Part shown: piece after piece, positions 11,185 through 20,755 of the stretch
Position numbering within the stretch: position 1 is the first letter of the stretch
Layout of the letters: each line of letters starts with the position of its first letter
Assembly (NCBI RefSeq): GCF_005405225.1
Contig: NZ_BJDQ01000004.1
Span: 62,001-126,000 of the forward strand
Reading direction: 5' to 3'
Source of the DNA: Enterococcus dongliensis
Lineage (GTDB): Bacteria; Bacillota; Bacilli; Lactobacillales; Enterococcaceae
Length of the DNA stretch: 64,000 bases
Position numbers and translations under genes: made by a program
Notes under the pieces: model-generated
The model's database searches: none
What the model saw: only the letters and a program-made list of their open reading frames with translations
Told to the model about the DNA's origin: nothing

Positions 11185-12484
11185 AATCAAAACGTTTTCT
11201 TTTCGATGAACTGGGAATATTTAATGCCTCCCGGTATTTAGCAACTGTTCGTCTGGAGATTTTTTGCTCCTTTTCCGCAAGTAATTCGACAATTTTTTGA
11301 TCCGATAACGGTTTGTGTTTGTCCTCTTTTTCAACTAATAAAGCAATCAATCGTTTTACTTCATCAACAGAAGTATCTTCACCACTGACTTTATTTACAA
11401 AAAAACTACGCAATTCAAACACGCCGAAATCGGTCTCAATATATTTACCATTGACCGCTCGACTAATTGTCGATTCATGAACTTCCAATTGCTTAGCCAC
11501 ATCTTTTAACATTAACGGCTTCAAGGCACCTTGTTTGGCTTCAAAAAAAGCCGCCTGATGCTGAACAATAATCTTCCCAACTTCGAGAATCGTATCCTTG
11601 CGTTGTCCCAAAGTTTTATTTAGCCATTTGAATTGTTGAAGTTTTTCTTTTAAATAAGCCGATGTTTCTTCATCCGCTTGTCGTTTCAATCGATTAAAAT
11701 AATTCTCTTGAAAATTCAAGCGTAATTGTCCACGTTTATTTGATAAAACGACTAACTGTCCTTCTCGTCTGACTAAGGTAAGATCTGGAATGATAAAATT
11801 TGAATCCTGACTGCCGAAACTAGCTCCTGGAAAAGGATTCAATGTCCGAATATAGTCTAGGATTTGTTGAACTTGAGCCAAACTAATTTGATAATCTTTA
11901 GCGATTTGTTCAAATTTTCTTTTAGCAATCGCATCAAAAGATTCTTCTAATAGTAAATATGCTAATTCTGGTGCGTAGTCGTCTTGTTCTGTTTGCAGCA
12001 TCAGACACTCTTGAAGATCTCTAGCTCCCACACCAGGCGGATCTAGTTGTTGTAAAAGAGTCAAAGCATCAAGATATTGGATATCTGTTGCGTTCAATTC
12101 TTCTTTGAGTTCTTCTTCGTTGACTTTTAAATAGCCATTTACATCGATATATTCGACTAAGATTAGCATAATCTCACGAATGAATGTATCGCGATAATTC
12201 AAATGAATTTGATGAATCAAATGTTCAAACAACGAGATTGGATGATCAGCAATCTGGATAAAAGAATCTTCTTTGATTGGACCGCTATGCATTTGCATCA
12301 AATCACTTTGAATTTTTGGTGCGACTACATCAAAGAGCGGATTCTCTAATGAGACCGTTTCAACGTAGTCTTGCAACTCCTCAGTATTAAATTGTAGGAT
12401 CTGAATGGCTTGCTGCAATTCTTGTGTCATCGCTAATTTTTGACTTTGTTGCTGCTTTTGCGAATAACCTTGTTGAAACTTCAT
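11183..12484 (-). CDS. rpoN: RNA polymerase sigma-54 factor
   Basis: Alternative sigma factor recognising -24/-12 promoters and needing an AAA+ activator. In enterococci it drives PTS operons with LevR-type activators. The 433-aa protein has a Gln-rich region I (1-45) with repeated LQ pairs, an acidic linker, a core-binding domain, an HTH near 315-345 and the diagnostic RpoN box SRRTVAKYRE at 410-419. The length is typical for Firmicutes. No sigma-54 activator gene is in the window. It is single-gene and divergent from tRNA-Arg. Confidence 0.96.
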   Translation of the reverse strand: MKFQQGYSQKQQQSQKLAMTQELQQAIQILQFNTEELQDYVETVSLENPLFDVVAPKIQSDLMQMHSGPIKEDSFIQIADHPISLFEHLIHQIHLNYRDTFIREIMLILVEYIDVNGYLKVNEEELKEELNATDIQYLDALTLLQQLDPPGVGARDLQECLMLQTEQDDYAPELAYLLLEESFDAIAKRKFEQIAKDYQISLAQVQQILDYIRTLNPFPGASFGSQDSNFIIPDLTLVRREGQLVVLSNKRGQLRLNFQENYFNRLKRQADEETSAYLKEKLQQFKWLNKTLGQRKDTILEVGKIIVQHQAAFFEAKQGALKPLMLKDVAKQLEVHESTISRAVNGKYIETDFGVFELRSFFVNKVSGEDTSVDEVKRLIALLVEKEDKHKPLSDQKIVELLAEKEQKISRRTVAKYREALNIPSSSKRKRFD

Positions 12485-12536
12485 ATACTTTCCCCTTGTT
12501 TTTTTTAAATTATATGCTAAACTAATACTCGTGCTT

Positions 12537-12608
12537 GCGCCCTTAGTGTAGTGGATATCACGTAAGATTCCGGTTCTTGAGACGGGGGTTCGATTCCCTC
12601 AGGGCGCA
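12537..12608 (+). tRNA. tRNA-Arg (anticodon CCG)
   Basis: Cloverleaf folded by eye: acceptor GCGCCCT / AGGGCGC, short D arm with AGTGGAT loop, anticodon stem TAAGA/TCTTG with seven-base loop TTCCGGT giving CCG, and T arm GGGGG-TTCGATT-CCCTC. The discriminator is A, and CCA is not encoded. Confidence 0.93.
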
Positions 12609-12934
12609 TTTTCCCAAGACATTACTCAAATGAGTGATGTCTTTTTTTATCGGATCACAATTAAAAGAACGCTTTCCATAAAAAACATTATACTTTTTTA
12701 CACGCTACTTATCAATTTTGATTAAATTGGACTTAAAAATGGACGCTCTCTCAAATGATTCTTGTAAGTTCTTAGATTCTAGCATATGTATTAATTTGAT
12801 TTTTCTCTAATTTTCCCTACGATAACCTTTTCTATTTTTTGTATCGAGTCCCTATTATCATTTTTTAGAAAAAACTAAACGAGAACACACCTATGAACAA
12901 TCGACAGACAAAAGAAAAGAATAGATCAGCTGAT
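12609..12934. other. Gene-poor AT-rich interval
   Basis: Between tRNA-Arg and rpoE. It holds the tRNA terminator (12617-12648) and the 3' end of the rpoE terminator. The rest is AT-rich with no convincing reading frame, repeat or RNA structure. Confidence 0.5.
12617..12648 (+). terminator. tRNA-Arg terminator
   Basis: AGACATTACTC / GAGTGATGTCT stem (one G-T pair), AAAT loop, followed by seven T. Confidence 0.88.
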
Positions 12935-12940
12935 CTATTC
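12919..12940 (-). terminator. rpoE terminator
   Basis: A 22-bp perfect palindrome overlapping the rpoE stop codon, followed on the minus strand by a T-rich tract. Confidence 0.75.
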
Positions 12941-13546
12941 TTCGTCTTCTTCATCATCAAAATCATCGTCGTCATCGATTACACTTAAGTCATCTTCGAT
13001 TCCGCCTGGAACAACTTCTTCATCGTCCTCATTTGTATCTGCTCCGATTTCTTGTAAATCAGAGTTGTATGCTGCGATTTCGTCGTCATCATCATCGTCG
13101 TCATCGTCAATTTCATCTTCTTCATCGTCTGCCAATAAGTCGGCATCCTCTGGGTCATCATCATTGTAATCGATCGCGTCTTCATCGCCATTGATAAAGG
13201 CATTGACCTTTTTACGTTTTTTACGACGTGGTGCATCTTCTTCATCATCGTCTAAACCGTGGTTCACTTCTTCATCGATTGAATCAATCGCATACCATGA
13301 GCGTAATCCCCAACGATTGTCTCCTAAAGAAATAAAACTTCCGTCAATATTCAAATCGGTATAAAATTGGGCTAATGCATCACGAATTTCACTGTCTGAT
13401 TTGCCAAGATAATTTTGGATTTGATTTACTAGATCCGAAAAATCCATTACATCTGCGCGTTCTTCCAGAATTGCGTGTGCCACTTCAATCATTGATAATT
13501 CATCTTTGTTCAAACCATCAAAAATACTAAGTTCCAAGTATGACAC
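12935..13546 (-). CDS. rpoE: DNA-directed RNA polymerase delta subunit
   Basis: Gram-positive accessory RNA polymerase subunit that raises promoter selectivity and enzyme recycling. The 203-aa protein has the folded N-terminal HARE-HTH-like domain (about 1-90, ending [10 protein letters not shown]), a short basic patch RRKKRKK near 119-125 that can contact RNA polymerase or nucleic acid, and a very long Asp/Glu tail to the C terminus. The repetitive GAT/GAA codons at 12945-13240 are this tail and not a separate repeat element. Confidence 0.96.
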   Translation of the reverse strand: MSYLELSIFDGLNKDELSMIEVAHAILEERADVMDFSDLVNQIQNYLGKSDSEIRDALAQFYTDLNIDGSFISLGDNRWGLRSWYAIDSIDEEVNHGLDDDEEDAPRRKKRKKVNAFINGDEDAIDYNDDDPEDADLLADDEEDEIDDDDDDDDDEIAAYNSDLQEIGADTNEDDEEVVPGGIEDDLSVIDDDDDFDDEEDEE

Positions 13547-13610
13547 GTCCTTTCAAAGTCTACTCCTTATCATACAAAATCAAAAGCTAAAAAGCAAACC
13601 TTTCTTGTAC

Positions 13611-14045
13611 TTAGGTAGTAAATTCTAGTACCATTTGATAGTCGCCAACTTTTTCTTCCTTCATATAAAGGTCATAATCAATCGTGATGATCCCAGAAAA
13701 AGGACGGTCTTTCAAACTGATATGTAGATTCTTTGCGTAAGTTGAAATAATGAACATCCCGTATGGGGTCTTGTAGTTTGTCTCCATTTTTTCTCGATAA
13801 GCAAAGCGCATGCGCATGCGGGTCTCGCCAGAGCGAATCAATTGGACTTGTGAATCAGGGGTTACTTTTACCGTAACGGGTGCTTCTTGTCCATCAGGCT
13901 GAATCTCTTTGTAACGAATGTACAACGTATCTCCCATTTTTACGACTTGACCAGGGAGATCAAATACGAAATCTTCTGTCTCATTGTTTTGAGTGACTTT
14001 CGTTTGAACTTTTATTTTTGCAGGGATGCCTTCTTTAATATTCAC
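13611..14045 (-). CDS. DUF1934 / YwiB-like protein
   Basis: Small conserved Firmicutes protein with a lipocalin-like beta-barrel; function unknown. I chose the GTG start at 14045 (144 aa) because GGAAGGAG lies 10 bases upstream. The frame could begin at a TTG at 14099, but that adds a basic stretch not seen in the family and lacks a ribosome site. Core features are the long beta-strand pattern and the central RSGETRMRMRF region where the family has its conserved Arg-Ser-Gly. It lies between rpoE and a divergent lipL-like gene. Confidence 0.8.
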   Translation of the reverse strand: MNIKEGIPAKIKVQTKVTQNNETEDFVFDLPGQVVKMGDTLYIRYKEIQPDGQEAPVTVKVTPDSQVQLIRSGETRMRMRFAYREKMETNYKTPYGMFIISTYAKNLHISLKDRPFSGIITIDYDLYMKEEKVGDYQMVLEFTT

Positions 14046-14188
14046 AGAGCTTCCACTCCTTCCATTATATATTTTTGTCGGTTTTACTTTTTTTGTCAAC
14101 TACTTCTGCTTTTTGAGTAACTTAATTAGTGGCTTTCCCATTTTTTGTTTATAATAGGAAAGAACCTATGAAACGAAAGGAAGATTAG

Positions 14189-14998
14189 ATGAAAGAAGCA
14201 TTGCTGTTTGATCAAGGGACACTCCCTGAAAATGATTTATTCAGTCCCTTTGCTTTAACTGACGTGCTGACAGCATTTAGTGGCGATCAAGACCAGCCGA
14301 TCATTCATTTTTGGCAATTGCCTCCCACATTAATTTTAGGGATGAAAGACAGCCGTGTCACTTATTTTGATCAGGCGCTTAAAACTGTTCAGAAAAAAAA
14401 TTATCACCTACTTTTACGTAATGCAGGTGGTCTGGGTGTCATCAGTGATGCAGGAATTTTAAATGTCTCATTGATCCTTCCTAAAAATACCCTCTCTTCA
14501 CTGTCAATTGATGACGGCTATCAAGCAATGGTCGATTGGTTGGAACGTACTCTTTTTGGCAAACTAGGATTAACCGTTGGCGAGGTCGCTGATTCATATT
14601 GTCCAGGAAAATATGACCTTTCGATCAATGGTAAAAAAGTTGCTGGTATTGCACAACGAAGAGTCAAAGATGGCGTCGCGATTATGATGTACCTAAGCGT
14701 GAACGGCAGACAGGATTTGCGTGGAGAACTCGTGCGTGATTACTATCAGAGCGGACTACAAGAACGATTTGGAATAGATTATCCACCAGTCAATCCGGCT
14801 AGCATGACGACGTTGCATGAAGTCGCACCCTTTGACGTAACAATTGATTCTGTGAAAACTGAGTTGTTGCAGGCGCTGAGTCATCGAAATCAGACAAAGG
14901 CTTTAGCAACATTTTATCAATTAGATGATTATCAGCATCGGATTCAAAATATGTATCAACGCAATACGATTATTCAGGAGGCACTCAATGACATATAA
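14189..14998 (+). CDS. Lipoate-protein ligase A / LipL-type octanoyl(lipoyl)transferase
   Basis: Member of the biotin/lipoate A/B ligase fold, acting in protein lipoylation. The 269-aa protein has the RNAGGLGVISDAGILNVSL region near 77-95, equivalent to the ligase RxxGGG motif, and YCPGKYDLSINGKKVAGIAQRR near 145-166. The latter has a cysteine in the position used by LipM/LipL transferases and the conserved binding-site lysine (GKKVAG). I favour the LipL type (GcvH-to-E2 amidotransferase), but a lipoate ligase is possible. AAAGGAAG precedes ATG. It overlaps the next gene by 11 bases, so the two are probably co-translated. Confidence 0.8.
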   Translation: MKEALLFDQGTLPENDLFSPFALTDVLTAFSGDQDQPIIHFWQLPPTLILGMKDSRVTYFDQALKTVQKKNYHLLLRNAGGLGVISDAGILNVSLILPKNTLSSLSIDDGYQAMVDWLERTLFGKLGLTVGEVADSYCPGKYDLSINGKKVAGIAQRRVKDGVAIMMYLSVNGRQDLRGELVRDYYQSGLQERFGIDYPPVNPASMTTLHEVAPFDVTIDSVKTELLQALSHRNQTKALATFYQLDDYQHRIQNMYQRNTIIQEALNDI

Positions 14999-16337
14999 AT
15001 ACCAAATGCTCCCACTGGAGAAAGTTTTTCGCGATCCAGTGCACAATTATATCCATGTCCAACATCAAGTGATTTTAGACTTGATTAATTCAAAAGAAGT
15101 TCAGCGCTTACGCCGAATCAAGCAACTCGGAACTACTTCTTATACCTTTCATGGCGCAGAGCATAGCCGTTTTGCTCATTCGTTAGGCGTATACGATATC
15201 ACCCGCCGGATCTGCGATATTTTTCAGCGCAATTTCTCTAAAGAAAAATATGGCAAAGATGGTTGGGACGATTCTCATCGCTTGGTCGCTTTATGTGCAG
15301 CATTACTTCACGATGTTGGGCACGGTCCCTATTCTCATACCTTTGAACATATTTTCCATACAGATCATGAAGCCTTGACTGTTGCAATCATCACTTCACC
15401 TCAAACGGAAGTCTTTCAAATCTTGAACAATGTTGAAGAAGGATTCCCAGAAAAAGTCGCAAGCGTCATCACTAAAACTTATGAAAATCCACAAGTAGTC
15501 CAAATGATTTCAAGCCAAATCGACGCCGATCGAATGGATTATTTACTACGAGATGCCTACTATACAGGGACTGAATACGGGACCTTCGATTTGACCCGAA
15601 TCTTACGCGTCATCCGTCCTTATGAAGGCGGAATTGCTTTTTCCATGAATGGGATGCATGCGGTTGAAGATTATATCGTTAGTCGTTATCAAATGTATGT
15701 CCAAGTATATTTTCATCCTGTCTCTCGTGCGATGGAAGTATTATTGGAACATTTATTGGATCGAGCGCATGAATTGTATCAGCGCAATGCCGAGATTTTT
15801 ACCTTGCATTCACAATTTTTAATTCCATTTCTAAAGGAAGAATTCTCATTAGAAGATTATTTGAAATTAGATGACGGAGTGTTGAATACTTACTTTGCTC
15901 AATGGATGGAGGAACAAGATTTGATTTTAAGTGATTTAGCAGATCGCTTCTTAAATCGTAAACCGCTGAAATCAATCACGGTAGATTCTAGTAAAAATCC
16001 TCACTTGGATGAAATGAAACACTTGGTCGAAAAAGCTGGATTTAACTCTCATTACTACACAGCCATCAATTCTAGTTACGACCTGCCTTATGATTTGTAC
16101 CATCCAGAAAAAGGCAGTCATCGAACACAGATCGAATTGATGCAAAAAGATGGCTCATTGATTGAATTATCAAAAGCGAGTCAATTAGTCTCCGCTTTAA
16201 CTGGGCAAGGTCAAGGAGATATTCGTTTTTATTATCCCAAAGAAATGACTCAGCAAGATAGCAAAAATTCCGATCTTTTTGATGATTACTATCAAGCATT
16301 TGCTAAATACATTCATAACGGGGAATTAGTCAATTAA
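14988..16337 (+). CDS. HD-domain dNTP triphosphohydrolase (EF1143/YwfO type)
   Basis: Predicted dNTPase that removes triphosphate from deoxynucleotides. The E. faecalis EF1143 protein of this type is characterised as a dNTP-regulated tetramer. The start is ATG 14988, with CAGGAGG upstream, giving 449 aa. HD-domain metal residues are visible as His64 (SRFAHS), His108-Asp109 (ALLHDVGHGPYSH) and an Asp in QIDADRMDYLLRDAYYTG. The C-terminal half is the family-specific extension. It overlaps the lipL-like gene by 11 bases. Confidence 0.88.
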   Translation: MTYKYQMLPLEKVFRDPVHNYIHVQHQVILDLINSKEVQRLRRIKQLGTTSYTFHGAEHSRFAHSLGVYDITRRICDIFQRNFSKEKYGKDGWDDSHRLVALCAALLHDVGHGPYSHTFEHIFHTDHEALTVAIITSPQTEVFQILNNVEEGFPEKVASVITKTYENPQVVQMISSQIDADRMDYLLRDAYYTGTEYGTFDLTRILRVIRPYEGGIAFSMNGMHAVEDYIVSRYQMYVQVYFHPVSRAMEVLLEHLLDRAHELYQRNAEIFTLHSQFLIPFLKEEFSLEDYLKLDDGVLNTYFAQWMEEQDLILSDLADRFLNRKPLKSITVDSSKNPHLDEMKHLVEKAGFNSHYYTAINSSYDLPYDLYHPEKGSHRTQIELMQKDGSLIELSKASQLVSALTGQGQGDIRFYYPKEMTQQDSKNSDLFDDYYQAFAKYIHNGELVN

Positions 16338-16350
16338 AAAAACTTTCTGA

Positions 16351-16797
16351 TCATTCAGAAAGTTTTTTCTTTGCCCATTCTTCCACAGCCCATTTATGAC
16401 TGCCTCGCTTTAATAATTCGACCGCTTTTTCTGGTGATTCCCAACTACTTTTATTGCCTTCTTCTAACGGCTCAGATATTTTTTTCCAACTTTTCGTAGC
16501 GTAGAAATAACCGGGATTGTAAAAAAAAGTATCTCGATGACGGGAATAGAAATATTCATCTGCCTGTCCTAAGTAAGCAGACAAAACAACTTCAACACCT
16601 AATTCTTCAAGCATTTCCCGTGCTATCGCTTCTTCTTTCGTCTCATTTCCTTCAATTTCTCCACCTGGTAAAAAATATGCCCCATTAGGAGCTTGTACGA
16701 GTGCAATCTTCTCTTCATCATTTATTAAAATTGCATAAGCTGCGTAACGTGCTTGATAATTTTTTTCAGTCTCTTTTACGCCAAACACTGGGATCAT
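16351..16797 (-). CDS. Nudix hydrolase (MutT-like)
   Basis: 148-aa Nudix fold enzyme, expected to hydrolyse a nucleoside diphosphate linked to another moiety. The exact substrate is unknown. The Nudix box runs from GGEIEGNETKEEAIA into REMLEELGV at about 46-69, with the REXXEE core intact. The protein has a distinctive C-terminal WAVEEWAKKKL helix. It is convergent with the dNTPase gene, separated by 13 bases, with an inverted repeat (AAAAAACTTTCTGATCATTC side) that should terminate both. Confidence 0.85.
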   Translation of the reverse strand: MIPVFGVKETEKNYQARYAAYAILINDEEKIALVQAPNGAYFLPGGEIEGNETKEEAIAREMLEELGVEVVLSAYLGQADEYFYSRHRDTFFYNPGYFYATKSWKKISEPLEEGNKSSWESPEKAVELLKRGSHKWAVEEWAKKKLSE

Positions 16798-16933
16798 TCG
16801 TATCCTCCTGCAAATATATTTACTTCTTAGTTTACATTAAAAAATCCTCATAAACAACCGTTGAGCATAAATGAGAGCAATTCGAATTTTTATGTTATCA
16901 TAAAATTATCAATTATTAGGAGGTCACTTATTT

Positions 16934-17302
16934 ATGAAAATGGCACATACGTGTGTACGCGTGAAAGACTTAGAGGCGTCAATAAAATTTTATCAAGACG
17001 CATTTGGTTTTGAAGAATCTCGTCGTCGTGATTTTCCAGAAGCAAAATTCACTTTAGTTTATTTAACCTTGCCTGGAGATGATTATGAATTGGAATTAAC
17101 TTACAATTATGATCATGCCTCGTATGATTTAGGAGATGGTTACGGCCACATTGCGATTCGTTCAGAAGATATCCAACAACTTCATGAGCAACAAAAGGCC
17201 AAAGGTTTTTCGGTCACAGACATGAAAGGTCTACCTGGAACCGAACCTTCTTATTACTTCATCACCGATCCAGATGGCTATAAAATTGAAGTAATCCGCT
17301 AA
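16934..17302 (+). CDS. Glyoxalase / VOC-fold protein (lactoylglutathione lyase-like)
   Basis: 122-aa vicinal-oxygen-chelate protein. It begins MKMAHTCVRVKDLEASIKFY, contains ELELTYNYD with the conserved metal Glu and GYGHIAIR with the metal His, and ends TDPDGYKIEVI, a strong glyoxalase I pattern. True glyoxalase I uses glutathione; some enterococci make glutathione, so a methylglyoxal role is plausible but not proven. AGGAGG lies upstream of ATG. It is monocistronic, with a terminator hairpin (GGAGCTGTGAT side) after the stop. Confidence 0.8.
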   Translation: MKMAHTCVRVKDLEASIKFYQDAFGFEESRRRDFPEAKFTLVYLTLPGDDYELELTYNYDHASYDLGDGYGHIAIRSEDIQQLHEQQKAKGFSVTDMKGLPGTEPSYYFITDPDGYKIEVIR

Positions 17303-17351
17303 ATATTAAGGAGCTGTGATAGGATTATCACAGCTCCTTAACTATTATTAT

Positions 17352-18713
17352 CTAACCAATGATTACACTTTCTTCAGGTAATTTATACTGACCGCCTTTT
17401 GAATGCATCAAACGCATCGTTAGTGAAAACCCAACAGTCAACACACCAACACGTCCAATGTACATCAACCCAATAATTAAAAGTTTGCCCATAACGCTCA
17501 AGCTTGGCGTTAATCCCATCGTAAGACCTACTGTACCAAAAGCTGAGACTGTCTCAAACAACAGATACTCGATTCCACGAAAAGCTGGTAGAATTTCTGT
17601 TACTGACATCAACATCGTCACACCAATACACAAACTTAATGTGATAAAGAATAAAGTAAAGGCTTTTGACACAACGGATGGGCGGATCGTACGGTGGAAA
17701 ACTTCCGCACGTACTCTTCCTTTTAACATAGAAATTACTTGGACCAAAAGGACACCAAATGTCGTTGTTTTAAGTCCACCAGCTGTCGATCCCGACGTTC
17801 CACCGATAAACATCAAAACAATCGTGAATAAAATCCCCGCTTGACTGACATTTCCATAATCAACAGAAAAATATCCTGCAGTTCGAGGTGTCACTGCCAT
17901 AAACAACATATTGGCAAAACGATTCAATGGAGACGCATCATTAACAAGCGAACGTCCTCCGGCTTCTGAGGCATAGAAAACAAGCGTTCCGATAACCAAT
18001 AAACTGAGTGTTACAGTCAGCGCCAATTTACTATGCAAACTTAATTTTTTTGTTTTACGGAAATTCATCAAATCTCGCCAAACAATAAAGCCTAATCCAC
18101 CAGAAATAATCAACCCGGAAATCACTAATAAGACATAAGCATCCGTTTGAAATCCTACTAGGCTGTCCCCAAATAGATCAAAACCGGCATTACAAAAAGC
18201 AGAGATGGAGTGGAATAGTGCATACCAAAGACCTCTTACCAGTCCATATCTTGGGACAAAATCAATCGCCAACAATAATGCACCGGCAAATTGAAATCCC
18301 ATCGCAAATCGAAGGATATAAAACATTAGTTTTATTACACCAGACAAATCGTCTAAATTTAGTGATTCCTGCAAGATGATTCTGGTCAATAGACCAACTT
18401 TTTTCTTCATAAGTGCAAAGAAAATAAACGGCATCATCATAAATCCTAATCCGCCAATTTCAATCAAACTTAATATAATAAATTGTCCGCCCATATTCCA
18501 ATGTTCGCTAGTGGTCAATGTCGTTAGACCAGTGACACAAGTTGCCGAAGTCGCTGTAAACAATGCATCAATAAATGGTGTACTTTCACCTGATTGCGTA
18601 ACTATCGGCAAAGTCAATAATAGACTCCCCAAGAGAATCGTTGCGGCAAATCCTAAAGCGATAAATTGGATTGGATAGAGTTTGAATGACCAGCGTTTTT
18701 TTTTATTCATCAT
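17352..18713 (-). CDS. ntpJ: KtrB/NtpJ potassium transporter subunit
   Basis: Membrane subunit of a Na+-coupled K+ uptake system (KtrII in E. hirae). The 453-aa protein has four repeated M1-P-M2 units with P-loop signature segments such as ATCVTGLTTL (near 53-62), SAFCNAGFDLFGDS (near 170-183), GTSGSTAGGLKTTT (near 303-316) and SAFGTVGLTMGLT (near 390-402), each holding the selectivity glycine. It is the last gene after ntpD, with 28 bases between them, but that gap contains a terminator-like hairpin. A KtrA partner is not in the window. Confidence 0.93.
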   Translation of the reverse strand: MMNKKKRWSFKLYPIQFIALGFAATILLGSLLLTLPIVTQSGESTPFIDALFTATSATCVTGLTTLTTSEHWNMGGQFIILSLIEIGGLGFMMMPFIFFALMKKKVGLLTRIILQESLNLDDLSGVIKLMFYILRFAMGFQFAGALLLAIDFVPRYGLVRGLWYALFHSISAFCNAGFDLFGDSLVGFQTDAYVLLVISGLIISGGLGFIVWRDLMNFRKTKKLSLHSKLALTVTLSLLVIGTLVFYASEAGGRSLVNDASPLNRFANMLFMAVTPRTAGYFSVDYGNVSQAGILFTIVLMFIGGTSGSTAGGLKTTTFGVLLVQVISMLKGRVRAEVFHRTIRPSVVSKAFTLFFITLSLCIGVTMLMSVTEILPAFRGIEYLLFETVSAFGTVGLTMGLTPSLSVMGKLLIIGLMYIGRVGVLTVGFSLTMRLMHSKGGQYKLPEESVIIG

Positions 18714-18723
18714 TTTCTACCTC

Positions 18724-18754
18724 AAAAAAGGGACTACTTTTTCAAGTAGTACCC
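18724..18754 (-). terminator. Terminator-like hairpin between ntpD and ntpJ
   Basis: Minus-strand stem GGGtACTACTT / AAGTAGTCCC (one bulged base) followed by six T. The ntpD stop codon lies inside the stem. It would reduce transcription into ntpJ. Confidence 0.75.
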
Positions 18755-19374
18755 ATATTTTTAACTTTGATCATGCGCGTTACTTCTGCCCGCTCATTTT
18801 CTTCTAACTTCATCTGGATAAAATAAATCGTTTCTTCCAACTGCGGAATCGTCATATATTCTAAAGCATTCACTCGCCGACGTGTTTTTTCGATCTCTTT
18901 TGCCATCAGCTGACATGTTTTTTCAATTTCTGTCAGCTCCAACAATTCAGGTAAAATCTCAGTAAATTTTTTTATACTCTGATCTAACTCGTCATTTGAA
19001 TTTAAAAAACCATATTCTAAGGGACCATCTGACACTTCCGACTGGTGTTGAAAATTCATGATGGGAACTTTGACACTCATCACATCTTTTTCAATCACAT
19101 CTAGCGTGACCTGCTCTTTTGGAACTGCTAATAATTCTTCGATATACTTATCACTTAAAAGCGCATCTGCTACTGAAAAATTCTTCATCGCTTGCTGTAA
19201 GCTCACTTCAACTTCTGCGCGCATCTGATTATTTTTTTTGATCAACAAAATAAATCGACGCATCAATTCATCTTGTTTATCTTTCAATAGTTTGTGACCA
19301 CGGCTAGCGGTTGTCAATTGTTTTTTGAGTCGAGTAAGTTCCATCCGAGTTGGATTGACATTTAGTTTCACCAT
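18742..19374 (-). CDS. ntpD: V-type Na+-ATPase subunit D (central stalk)
   Basis: Central rotor-shaft subunit of the V1 sector. The 210-aa protein begins [18 protein letters not shown], the conserved family N terminus, and is nearly all long amphipathic helices forming the antiparallel coiled coil, with [11 protein letters not shown]-type residues ([12 protein letters not shown] near 168-179) at the conserved C-terminal helix. The length equals what I recall for E. hirae NtpD. It starts four bases after the ntpB stop. No ntpH reading frame follows it. Confidence 0.95.
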   Translation of the reverse strand: MVKLNVNPTRMELTRLKKQLTTASRGHKLLKDKQDELMRRFILLIKKNNQMRAEVEVSLQQAMKNFSVADALLSDKYIEELLAVPKEQVTLDVIEKDVMSVKVPIMNFQHQSEVSDGPLEYGFLNSNDELDQSIKKFTEILPELLELTEIEKTCQLMAKEIEKTRRRVNALEYMTIPQLEETIYFIQMKLEENERAEVTRMIKVKNMGTT

Positions 19375-19378
19375 AGGA

Positions 19379-20755
19379 TCAAACTCCTTCTGTTAAATAT
19401 TCGTCCAACATATCATCTTTGATCCGCTTTAATTCAGTACGTGGCAACATCGCTAGAAGTTCCCAACCAAGATCTAACGTTTCTTCGATCGATCGGTTTT
19501 CGTAAAATCCTTGATTGACATATTCTTCTTCAAAACGCTCGGCAAATTTTGCATAAATCTTATCAACGTCTGATAATGCGGAATCACCAAGCACAACTGC
19601 TAATTCTTTGGCTTGTTTTCCTTGTGCATACGCCGCAAATAACTGATTCATCGTTGGTGCATGATCTTTACGTGTTTTGCCTTCGCCTGTTCCTTTGTCT
19701 TTCAACCGTGACAACGACGGCAATACATCAATCGGCGGCTGAATACCATTTTTATCTAATTCTCGCGATAAAATGATCTGTCCTTCTGTAATATACCCAG
19801 TCAAATCGGGGATTGGATGAGTCTTGTCATCTTCTGGCATGGTAAGGATCGGAATTTGCGTTACAGAACCTTTCAATCCACGGATTCTTCCTGCACGTTC
19901 ATATAATGTTGCCAAGTTCGTATAAAGATACCCTGGATACCCTCTTCGTCCAGGAACTTCGCGGCGAGCGGCTGAGATTTCGCGCAACGCTTCGCAATAG
20001 TTGGTCATATCTGTCATAATAACTAGCACGTGCATGCCTTTTTCATATGCCAAATATTCCGCAGCTGTCAGCGCCATTCGTGGAGTTGCGATTCGTTCAA
20101 TCGCCGGATCATTAGCTAGATTCATAAAAACCACAGAACGATCAATCGCTCCAGTTTTACGGAAGTCTTCCATAAAAAATTCTGCTTCTTCAAAAGTAAT
20201 TCCGATTCCCGCAAAAACCACGGCAAAATCATCTTCCGTATTTAATACTGTCGCTTGCCGCGCGATTTGAGCGGCTAACTCTTTGTGGGGCAATCCAAAT
20301 CCAGAAAATACTGGTAATTTTTGTCCGCGGACCAGTGTGTTCAAATGATCGATTGCTGAAATACCCGTCTGGATAAATTCATCAGGGTAGTCTCGAGAAA
20401 CTGGATTGATTACTTCCCCATTGATATCCACATTTTTTTCAGCTAAAATTTCTGGTCCGCCATCTTTAGGACGACCCAAACCATCGAATACCCGTCCAAC
20501 CATATCTTCTGAAACACCCAATTCTAATGGATGCCCTAAAAAACGTGCAGTCGATTCTTTCAAGTTGATACCGCTAGTGCCTTCAAAAATTTGGACAAGT
20601 GCTTTATCTTCGTGGATTTCTAGAACTTGACCGCGTCGAATCTCACCATTACTCAAACGAACTTCAAGTAATTCTTCGTATTTGATTCCTTCAACTTTAT
20701 CAATCGCCATCAAAGGGCCGACCACTTCATTGATTGTTTTGTACTCTTTAATCAT
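19379..20755 (-). CDS. ntpB: V-type Na+-ATPase subunit B (non-catalytic)
   Basis: Non-catalytic hexamer subunit of V1. The 458-aa protein has the family motif [19 protein letters not shown] near 150-168 in place of a Walker A P-loop, then [45 protein letters not shown] and the [11 protein letters not shown] segment. The degenerate P-loop and the length fit a B rather than an A subunit. It overlaps the ntpA end by 8 bases, indicating translational coupling. Confidence 0.96.
   Translation of the reverse strand: MIKEYKTINEVVGPLMAIDKVEGIKYEELLEVRLSNGEIRRGQVLEIHEDKALVQIFEGTSGINLKESTARFLGHPLELGVSEDMVGRVFDGLGRPKDGGPEILAEKNVDINGEVINPVSRDYPDEFIQTGISAIDHLNTLVRGQKLPVFSGFGLPHKELAAQIARQATVLNTEDDFAVVFAGIGITFEEAEFFMEDFRKTGAIDRSVVFMNLANDPAIERIATPRMALTAAEYLAYEKGMHVLVIMTDMTNYCEALREISAARREVPGRRGYPGYLYTNLATLYERAGRIRGLKGSVTQIPILTMPEDDKTHPIPDLTGYITEGQIILSRELDKNGIQPPIDVLPSLSRLKDKGTGEGKTRKDHAPTMNQLFAAYAQGKQAKELAVVLGDSALSDVDKIYAKFAERFEEEYVNQGFYENRSIEETLDLGWELLAMLPRTELKRIKDDMLDEYLTEGV

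Noticed and set aside
12660-12900. Small RNA candidate in the tRNA-Arg to rpoE gap
   Set aside because: No promoter-terminator pair or stable hairpin beyond those of the neighbouring genes.
12945-13240. Repetitive GAT/GAA-rich tract resembling a simple repeat
   Set aside because: It is the in-frame acidic tail of the RNA polymerase delta subunit.
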